This document shows positions 7,943 through 12,938 of a stretch of 13,053 bases of DNA, piece after piece; within the stretch, counting starts at the first letter, position 1, and every line of letters starts with the position of its first letter. The translations under genes and the position numbers were made by a program. This stretch comes from DTU018 sp029550685 (GTDB taxonomy: Bacteria > Bacillota > Syntrophomonadia > Syntrophomonadales > Syntrophomonadaceae): assembly GCA_035412805.1 (NCBI GenBank), contig DAONVO010000064.1, positions 1 through 13,053 on the forward strand, in the 5' to 3' direction. The notes under the pieces were generated by a model. It saw only the letters and a program-made list of their open reading frames with translations. It did not search any database and was not told the origin of the DNA.

Positions 7943-8060
7943 ATAGCCACCTCATGTGTCATCACGAGGAGCGAAGCGACGTGGTGATCTCTTATTCGCA
8001 GCCTGCGAGCCTCTTTTGAGATTGCTTCGCTGCGCTCGCAATGACACAAAAGGTGGCTAT
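7943..8060. repeat. MITE-like composite of two inverted module I hairpins
   Basis: This 118-base unit is bounded by perfect 10-base terminal inverted repeats (ATAGCCACCT 7943-7952 and AGGTGGCTAT 8051-8060). A second inverted pair lies inside (TGTGTCAT 7955-7962 and ATGACACA 8041-8048). Within these are two head-to-head copies of module I, at 7957-7991 on the plus strand and 8018-8046 on the minus strand. There is no coding capacity of its own. The layout suggests a non-autonomous mobile or REP/BIME-like element; no target-site duplication was recognised. Confidence 0.7.
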
Positions 8061-8122
8061 TCATTTATCGTGGCCTATGCCACAGGTGATAATTGAGAGG
8101 ATCACAACGACGAAACAATCTC
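8061..8122 (+). repeat. 59-base dispersed repeat, copy 1, with degenerate module I end
   Basis: Bases 8061-8119 align without gaps to 11020-11078, with 48 of 59 identical by hand count. The copy starts TCATTTATC, has TGGCC and ACAGGTGA blocks, and ends with a worn module I (AATTG to CAATCTC). A GTGGC/GCCAC hairpin at 8070-8083 is present here but lost in the other copy. Confidence 0.65.
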
Positions 8123-8133
8123 AAATAGTATCT

Positions 8134-8150
8134 GTTACTAGTTGAGTAAC
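8134..8150. promoter_or_regulatory. Inverted repeat just upstream of the nadC ribosome binding site
   Basis: GTTACT (8134-8139) and AGTAAC (8145-8150) form a perfect 6-base stem with a 5-base loop. It ends 3 bases before the nadC Shine-Dalgarno (GGAGG 8154-8158). It could be a weak RNA hairpin affecting nadC translation, an operator, or chance. No known NAD regulator motif is recognised in it. Confidence 0.3.
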
Positions 8151-8164
8151 CCTGGAGGTTTAAT

Positions 8165-8992
8165 ATGAACTGGCATGTGCAGGATTTAATCAAAAGAGCC
8201 CTACAGGAAGATATCGGCCATCAGGATATTACTACAGAAAATCTGATTGATGCTGAGCAGCGCTCCCGGGGAGTATTTGTGGCCAAGTCAGCGGGAATCG
8301 TGGCTGGTATAGCGGTAGCTGAACAGGTGTTTCGCACTTTGGATATGGACATAGAGTTTACTACCATAATTAATGATGGAGAGGAAGCCACCCCCGGGGA
8401 TGTTATTGCCGTCGTGGAAGGCCGCACCAGGACCCTTTTGATGGGGGAGAGAACCGCCCTTAATTTCTTACAGCGGCTCAGCGGGATAGCAACCCGCACC
8501 CGGCGGATGGTGGACCTGATTCGCTACGAAAAGGCAGAAATCGTGGATACCCGCAAAACTACCCCAGGTTTGCGCTGGCTGGAAAAGTATGCCATCAAAG
8601 TAGGCGGAGCCCGCAATCACCGCTTCGGTCTTTATGACGGTGCCATGATTAAGGACAACCATATAAAAGCAGCTGGAGGGATACAGAAGGCTGTTACTAC
8701 TTTACGTGCCCGCATTCCTCATACCATAAAAATTGAAGTGGAAGTGGAAAACCTTGAGCAGTTACAGGAAGCTCTGGAAGCCCGGGCCGACATAATCCTG
8801 CTGGATAATATGGATGTTGACACCATGCGCCAGGCGGTAGAAATCACTTCAGGACAGGCTCTTTTGGAAGCCTCCGGCGGCATTACCGAGGATACTGTGA
8901 TGGAAGTAGCCCGTACCGGAGTAGACTTTATCTCCATAGGCGCTCTCACCCATTCGGCCGGCAGCCTGGATATCAGCTTTAACCTGGAATGA
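8165..8992 (+). CDS. nadC: Nicotinate-nucleotide pyrophosphorylase (QPRTase)
   Basis: NadC turns quinolinate and PRPP into nicotinate mononucleotide, CO2 and pyrophosphate, completing the NadB-NadA-NadC branch of NAD synthesis. The 275-residue length is typical. Visible motifs are ALQEDIGHQDITTENLI, MGERTALNFLQRLSGIAT, DTRKTTPGLRWLEKYA (from Asp128, with phosphate-binding Arg130 and Lys131), GGARNHRFGLYDGAMIKDNH, IEVEVENLEQL, ILLDNM, EASGGI and FISIGALTHS. CTGGAGG before the ATG supports the start. It is separated from nadB by 372 bases of repeats, so it may be read through from the operon or have its own weak promoter. Confidence 0.97.
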   Translation: MNWHVQDLIKRALQEDIGHQDITTENLIDAEQRSRGVFVAKSAGIVAGIAVAEQVFRTLDMDIEFTTIINDGEEATPGDVIAVVEGRTRTLLMGERTALNFLQRLSGIATRTRRMVDLIRYEKAEIVDTRKTTPGLRWLEKYAIKVGGARNHRFGLYDGAMIKDNHIKAAGGIQKAVTTLRARIPHTIKIEVEVENLEQLQEALEARADIILLDNMDVDTMRQAVEITSGQALLEASGGITEDTVMEVARTGVDFISIGALTHSAGSLDISFNLE

Positions 8993-9018
8993 GTGAGGAG
9001 TGAAGGGTGAGGGGCACA

Positions 9019-9057
9019 GACACAGGGGGACGGTTCTCTTGTGTCAACTGTGTTGAC
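9019..9057. repeat. GGGGACGGTTCT repeat with GACACA/TGTGTC ends plus adjoining palindrome
   Basis: GACACA (9019-9024) and TGTGTC (9040-9045) are inverted around GGGGGACGGTTCTCT. Directly overlapping is a second perfect palindrome, GTCAAC-TGT-GTTGAC (9043-9057). I recall such GGGGACGGTTCTCT hairpin motifs as frequent intergenic repeats in Clostridia and near IS200-like (REP-associated) transposases; no transposase is present here. A worn copy is at 7798-7819. Confidence 0.55.
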
Positions 9058-9063
9058 GGTACC

Positions 9064-9161
9064 TGTCATTGCGAGCCCCGTTAGGGGCGTGGCAATCTCA
9101 TTTAACACTTCCTGTAATCCTGGTTCGAGATCGCCACGTCGCTTCGCTCCTCGCGATGACA
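9064..9161. repeat. Pair of inverted module I hairpins, copy B
   Basis: The left unit (9064-9099) is TGTCATTGCGAG, then a perfect GCCCC-GTTA-GGGGC hairpin, then GCAATCTC. The right unit (9127-9161, minus strand) reads TGTCATCGCGAG to GCGATCTC. The basal stems differ but stay paired: ATTGC/GCAAT on the left, ATCGC/GCGAT on the right. It lies in the nadC-MBOAT gap. No poly-T tract follows either hairpin, so a terminator role is not supported. Confidence 0.7.
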
Positions 9162-9195
9162 TGGTGAAGGCTATCTCCACAGGCGAAAAGCCTTC

Positions 9196-9244
9196 CTGAT
9201 GCCATTGTTTCCCACTAAGATCCCTATGTAACCTAACAGGTCAC
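9196..9244 (+). repeat. Module II repeat, short degenerate copy B
   Basis: This stretch shares TGAT, CATTG, CCCACTA, CCC-ATGTA-CCTAAC and GGT-AC blocks, in order, with copy A at 7861-7911. The internal stem has decayed (GTAACC 9228-9233 against GGTCAC 9239-9244, one mismatch). It lies 49 bases before the MBOAT start codon. No convincing promoter is seen in the remaining bases up to 9292. Confidence 0.5.
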
Positions 9245-9292
9245 TCCCGCATGGGAACCATATGTTATCACTAAGAACAAGGAGCTCCGAGC

Positions 9293-10747
9293 GTGCTTTT
9301 TAATTCCTATGAATACATTTTGTTATTCCTGCCCACAGTTGTGCTGGTTTATTTCGGTTTAAACCGCTGCGGCTATACCACGGGATCCAAAGTCTGGTTG
9401 ATGCTGGCCTCCTGGTTCTTCTATGCTTACTGGAACCCGGTCTATTTGCCCTTGTTGCTGGGCTCCATTCTGGTGAACTATTTTATAGGTACCCTGCTGC
9501 GCACCGGCCAGTGGGATGTCCAGGTCCGCCGTTGGGTGCTAATCGCCGGACTGGCCTTTAATATTGGCCTCCTGGGGTATTATAAATACGCAGACTTCTT
9601 CATCAGCAACCTGAATGCGGCTATAGGCAGCAACTTCAACCTGCTCCACCTGCTGCTGCCCCTGGGTATAAGCTTTTTTACCTTCCAGCAGATTGCTTAT
9701 CTGGTCGACACCTACCGGGGTGAGGCCAGGGAATACAGTTTGATAAATTACGCATTGTTTGTCTCCTTTTTTCCCCAATTAGTAGCCGGCCCTATTGTAC
9801 ACCACAAAGAGATGATGGGGCAGTTCGAAGATCCGGATAAAAAGCAGTGGATACCGGACAATGTAGCCCGGGGATTGTTCATTTTTGTCCTGGGTTTGGC
9901 TAAAAAGGTACTTATCGCTGATACTTTTGGGGTATGGGCCACCTATGGATTCGACACGGCCAATTCCCTGACTTTTATAGAAGGCTGGATAACTTCACTG
10001 TCCTACAGTCTGCAGCTTTATTTTGATTTTAGTGCCTATTCGGATATGGCCATCGGAGCAGCCCTGATGTTTAACATCGGCCTGCCCATCAACTTTTTCT
10101 CACCGTATAAAGCTACCTCCATCCAGGAGTTCTGGCGGCGCTGGCATATGACTCTGAGCAGATTCTTACGTGATTATATTTATATTCCCCTGGGCGGTAA
10201 CCGTAAATCAGAGTTTAACACTTATCGCAACATTATGATTACTTTTTTGATCGGCGGACTATGGCACGGGGCTGGCTGGACTTTTGTGTTTTGGGGTTTT
10301 CTACATGGTCTGGCCTTAGTCATAAACCGGGCCTGGCGCAAGCTGGGGGTTAGCCTGCCTAATTGGCTAAGCTGGCTGATTACCTTTAATTTTGTAAACG
10401 CAGCCTGGGTATTTTTCCGGGCCGAAACCTGGGCGGATGCTATAAAAGTTCTGCGGGCTATGGCAGGTTTAAGCGGGGTGGTACTGCCTGCTTCTCTGGC
10501 CCAATTCCTGGGGGACCTAAGCAGCTGGGGAGTATCTTTTGCCTCCCAACTGATGAATGGCAATCTGCTGACATCTGCCCTGGCGGTACTGGTGTTTATG
10601 GTAGTAGTACTGACTGTGCGGAATTCCATTGAATTGAAAGACAGCTTCCGGGCAGGCTGGGTAAGCGCTGCAGTAACCATTATCCTGATGGTGGCTTCCA
10701 TCCTCAGCCTCACCCGGGTCAGCGAGTTTCTATATTTCAACTTTTAG
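9293..10747 (+). CDS. MBOAT family membrane O-acyltransferase (AlgI/DltB-like)
   Basis: This 484-residue polytopic membrane protein has about ten or more hydrophobic segments. Its start, MLFNSYEYILLFLP, is characteristic of AlgI-type proteins. Catalytic marks are WRRWHMTLSRFLRDYIYIPL with His285, and GGLWHGAGWTF with His325, matching the invariant MBOAT histidine (His322 in AlgI as I recall it). Such proteins pass acyl groups across the membrane to a partner that O-acylates exopolysaccharide, peptidoglycan or teichoic acid. The actual substrate is not knowable from this window. The GTG start has AAGGAG at 9279-9284, 8 bases upstream. The likely partner is the SGNH-like protein downstream at 11173. 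Confidence 0.9.
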   Translation: MLFNSYEYILLFLPTVVLVYFGLNRCGYTTGSKVWLMLASWFFYAYWNPVYLPLLLGSILVNYFIGTLLRTGQWDVQVRRWVLIAGLAFNIGLLGYYKYADFFISNLNAAIGSNFNLLHLLLPLGISFFTFQQIAYLVDTYRGEAREYSLINYALFVSFFPQLVAGPIVHHKEMMGQFEDPDKKQWIPDNVARGLFIFVLGLAKKVLIADTFGVWATYGFDTANSLTFIEGWITSLSYSLQLYFDFSAYSDMAIGAALMFNIGLPINFFSPYKATSIQEFWRRWHMTLSRFLRDYIYIPLGGNRKSEFNTYRNIMITFLIGGLWHGAGWTFVFWGFLHGLALVINRAWRKLGVSLPNWLSWLITFNFVNAAWVFFRAETWADAIKVLRAMAGLSGVVLPASLAQFLGDLSSWGVSFASQLMNGNLLTSALAVLVFMVVVLTVRNSIELKDSFRAGWVSAAVTIILMVASILSLTRVSEFLYFNF

Positions 10748-11019
10748 TTAGGAGATGACCAAAAGCCATTTTATATGTCATTGCTGTGAAAATAACTCTT
10801 GCCGTGTCATCGCACAAAATAAAGAATTTCCTTCATTGTCACTTACTTCGGTGCGAAGCGGATCGCTCGTAATTCGGCATCCATGCACTCAGTACTTGCT
10901 GCTCGAAACATCCTGTTTCTCGCTCCGCTTCGCAGCCCTCAGTTTCGCCGTGGGTTGCAACGGTTCGTCGTACGTCACTCGCCAGGCTAATACTCTGCTT
11001 AAGCCGTGCAGCAATGTTT
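10748..11019. other. Gene-free, hairpin-rich intergenic stretch
   Basis: No convincing gene is seen on either strand. The stretch holds fragments like the module I start (TGTCATTGC 10776-10784; GTGTCATCGCAC 10804-10815), a small hairpin CTTCG-GTG-CGAAG (10846-10858), and a perfect palindrome GAAACA-TCC-TGTTTC (10905-10919). The last sits in a wider imperfect GCTC...TCGC arrangement followed by CTCCGCTTCGCAG. Open frames of 70-97 codons on both strands lack family features and a good ribosome binding site. It is probably a decayed composite repeat. Confidence 0.5.
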
Positions 11020-11078
11020 TCATTTATCATGGCCAGTGTTACAGGTGACAATTGCGAGGAGCGCAGCGACGAAGCAAT
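11020..11078 (+). repeat. 59-base dispersed repeat, copy 2, ending in module I hairpin
   Basis: This aligns without gaps to 8061-8119 with 11 differences by hand count. Its 3' half (11050-11078) is the module I core with ATTGC/GCAAT ends, like the copy at 12821-12855 but without the CTC tail. It lies in the gap between the MBOAT gene and its presumed SGNH partner. Confidence 0.65.
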
Positions 11079-11118
11079 GAAAAAAGCAGATCAGCACGGA
11101 ATCATATAAAATAAGTGA

Positions 11119-11138
11119 AAATCTGCGTAAATCTGCGT
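11119..11138 (+). repeat. Two tandem 10-base copies of AAATCTGCGT
   Basis: Two perfect tandem copies lie 34 bases before the SGNH-like gene, following the sequence CAGATCAGCACGGA. A phrase of this kind recurs between genes of many bacteria as far as I recall. No regulatory role can be assigned. Confidence 0.4.
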
Positions 11139-11172
11139 CAAAATAATGTAACGCTATATCGAGGTGAGCATG

Positions 11173-12177
11173 ATGAACTCCACCCGCTGGTTGTGGATAA
11201 CCCTGGGGATAACCTTGTTGATTTTGTTGGGAGTAGCCGGGTTTAATGCCTGGATCGATCCCCTGTGGACCTTTGATCATGCCCACCGTTTCAACTCCAT
11301 CCAGGCAGGATTCAATGAAAGGCAGCAGAAAACCAACCATCTTACTTTTACCAAACGACAATATAAATCCCTGGTGTTGGGCAGCAGCCGGGTAACCTAT
11401 ATCGACCAGCAGGAATTCGGGTCAGGTCCGGTCTATAATTACGCGGTCAACAACATGCTGCCTTACGAATATGCTGATTATATTGATTATGCCGTACAGT
11501 GCAACGGCAAGGAGTTTGAGGTCATATATATAGGGTTGGATTTTTATGCTACCAACGGCAACCTGACCTTGCCCAATCGATTTGAGGACCCGTCCTTCTA
11601 TATCCAAACCGCCCGGAAGTTCGGCTATCGTTACTGGAGCTTGCTGTCCTTTGATACTTTGGAGTATGCCTGGCAGAATCTGCAGTCTTCCCGGGCAGGT
11701 TTACCGGTTAATTTTGCCTATAGCCGCTCCAACGTGAAGACTTTGCAGCCCACCACCCCAGAGGAAAAGGAGCAGCGCATTGCGGCCAATCTGGAGTGGT
11801 ATGCAAGTGAGGCCTATGGCGGTGATTATGAATACGCCAGTATAAAAAATACCCTGCAAACGCTGCAACAGCGCTATCCTAATACCCGTTTTGTGCTGTT
11901 TACCACCCCCATTGCTGAGCCACTCTATCAGGAAATAATAAAAGCCGGGCGGTTGCCCGACTACCAGCGCTGGATAAAAGAATGTGTGGAAGTATTTGGC
12001 CAGGTTTACGATTTTACTACTCCCAATTCGGTTACCCGTAATTTAGAATACTTTTATGATGCCAGTCATGTTTATCCGGCTGTAGGAACCTGGATCGCTC
12101 ACCAGGTCTCCGGGATCGACGATCCCTCCATTCCGGAAGATTTCGGGCGCTTAATCACCGCTGCCGACTCGACGTAA
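11173..12177 (+). CDS. Membrane-anchored SGNH-hydrolase-like protein, MBOAT partner
   Basis: This protein of about 334 residues has one N-terminal membrane segment (about residues 6-26, very hydrophobic) followed by a soluble domain, predicted to be outside the cell. LVLGSSRV (Gly70-Ser71-Ser72-Arg73) fits SGNH block I, with Ser72 as probable nucleophile. YDASHVYP near the C-terminus gives the Asp296-x-x-His299 pair of block V. The layout resembles the AlgJ/AlgX and DltD type partners of MBOAT proteins, so it may transfer acyl groups to a surface polymer. GAGGTGA at 11161-11167 favours the ATG at 11173; ATG 11170 and GTG 11164 are in frame but too close. Exact family and substrate are unknown. 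Confidence 0.75.
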   Translation: MNSTRWLWITLGITLLILLGVAGFNAWIDPLWTFDHAHRFNSIQAGFNERQQKTNHLTFTKRQYKSLVLGSSRVTYIDQQEFGSGPVYNYAVNNMLPYEYADYIDYAVQCNGKEFEVIYIGLDFYATNGNLTLPNRFEDPSFYIQTARKFGYRYWSLLSFDTLEYAWQNLQSSRAGLPVNFAYSRSNVKTLQPTTPEEKEQRIAANLEWYASEAYGGDYEYASIKNTLQTLQQRYPNTRFVLFTTPIAEPLYQEIIKAGRLPDYQRWIKECVEVFGQVYDFTTPNSVTRNLEYFYDASHVYPAVGTWIAHQVSGIDDPSIPEDFGRLITAADST

Positions 12178-12185
12178 AACACAGG

Positions 12186-12214
12186 TTGGCGAACAGTTAA
12201 CCATGCATTATAAT
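12186..12214 (+). promoter_or_regulatory. Predicted sigma-A promoter of bioY
   Basis: The -10 box TATAAT (12209-12214) is a perfect consensus. A -35-like TTGGCG (12186-12191, 4 of 6) lies 17 bases upstream. The -10 box falls between the two half-sites of the BirA-like operator, so repressor binding would block RNA polymerase directly. Confidence 0.7.
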
Positions 12215-12226
12215 ATTGGTTAACTA
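12194..12226. promoter_or_regulatory. BirA (biotin repressor) operator
   Basis: The half-sites are CAGTTAACC (12194-12202) and GGTTAACTA (12218-12226), with 15 bases between them. The inner seven bases of each arm are perfectly inverted. This matches the known Firmicutes BirA operator pattern of GTTAACC-type half-sites spaced 14-16 bases apart. The -10 box is inside it and it precedes bioY, so biotin-dependent repression of biotin uptake is strongly implied. The BirA gene itself is not in the window. Confidence 0.88.
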
Positions 12227-12246
12227 AGTTATAAGGAGTCGACCTG

Positions 12247-12807
12247 ATGCCCATTTCTACCCGTGAACTTGCTTTAGCTGCCCTGTTTACTGCCCTGATG
12301 TGTGCTCTTACCATTGTAGTAAGGGTGGTTCAGCCAGTGGTAATCATACCTTTCAGCCTGCAGCCTTTGATCATGCTCCTGGCCGCTGCCCTGCTGTCAC
12401 CCCGGGCAGTTTTTTTGAGCATGCTGGCCTATTTACTGCTGGGGTTAATGGGGCTGCCGGTTTTTTCCGTACCTCCTTATGGAGGGCCTGCTTATGTACT
12501 GGTACCTAGTTTTGGCTTCCTGCTGGCCTTTCCGCTAGCAGGCTGGGTTCAATCCCATCTTATTAAAAGTTTTTCACCTGTTAATCTAACCCTGGCTGGC
12601 TTGGCAGCTATTATAATCTATTACTTGATTGGCCTGCCTTACATGTATTTAATCCTGAACTTTTACCTGGGAAATACAGTTAACGTACTGCAGGTATTAA
12701 AAATAGGCTTCATTCCGTTTATAATATTCGATGTAATCAAGCTGGCTATTGCGGTCTGGCTTAGCCGGGAAGTGAGCAGGAGATTAAACCTGAAAAGAGA
12801 ATTTTAG
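12247..12807 (+). CDS. bioY: Biotin transporter BioY (ECF S component)
   Basis: BioY is the membrane substrate-binding part of an energy-coupling factor biotin transporter. It works with EcfA ATPases and EcfT encoded elsewhere, or possibly alone. The 186-residue protein has about six hydrophobic segments and family marks PFSLQPLIMLLAAALLSPR, LAYLLLGLMGLPVF, YGGPAYVLVPSFGFLLAFP and a C-terminal FIIFDVIKLAIAVWL. AAGGAG at 12233-12238, 8 bases before the ATG, supports the start. It has its own promoter with a BirA operator, so it is probably a separate unit from the upstream genes. Confidence 0.95.
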   Translation: MPISTRELALAALFTALMCALTIVVRVVQPVVIIPFSLQPLIMLLAAALLSPRAVFLSMLAYLLLGLMGLPVFSVPPYGGPAYVLVPSFGFLLAFPLAGWVQSHLIKSFSPVNLTLAGLAAIIIYYLIGLPYMYLILNFYLGNTVNVLQVLKIGFIPFIIFDVIKLAIAVWLSREVSRRLNLKREF

Positions 12808-12820
12808 CCCCAGGACCTTG

Positions 12821-12914
12821 TGTCATTGCGAGGAGCGCAGCGACGAAGCAATCTCAACCGGCAAGCCCGGGCTAGTTGAATAAGATTGCCGCGCCCTCCG
12901 GGGCTCGCAACATT
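12821..12914. repeat. Pair of inverted module I hairpins, copy D
   Basis: The left unit, 12821-12855, is TGTCATTGCGAG to GCAATCTC. The right unit, about 12884-12914 on the minus strand, reads TAATGTTGCGAG to GCGGCAATC with a GCCC-CGGA-GGGC inner hairpin. It begins 13 bases after the bioY stop. No T-run follows, so it is not a standard terminator. Confidence 0.7.
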
Positions 12915-12938
12915 ACTCGTGAGCGTTAGCGAACATCA

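Noticed and set aside
7879..8064. Minus-strand open frame of 61 codons (contains CHCERSEAIS)
   Set aside because: It lies wholly within repeat modules, and the CHCERSEAI-like peptide is the translation of the GTCATTGCGAG repeat, a frequent source of spurious gene calls.
7793..8164. Riboswitch or T-box leader for nadC
   Set aside because: No T-box core sequence or known riboswitch motif is seen; the gap is accounted for by repeat modules.
9064..9161. Intrinsic terminator after nadC
   Set aside because: The hairpins are strong but neither is followed by a T-run on the coding strand, and the same hairpins occur in gaps inside operons.
8719..9180. Minus-strand open frame of 153 codons
   Set aside because: Its first third is translated repeat (module I copy B) and the rest is antisense to nadC, a clear gene.
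10755..11048. Plus-strand open frame of 97 codons after the MBOAT gene
   Set aside because: It has no family signature, is rich in Cys and Ser, covers hairpins and ends inside a dispersed repeat. An opposing frame covers the same bases equally well.
10839..11051. Minus-strand open frame of 70 codons
   Set aside because: It overlaps the 59-base repeat and the palindromes, has no ribosome binding site and no recognisable domain.
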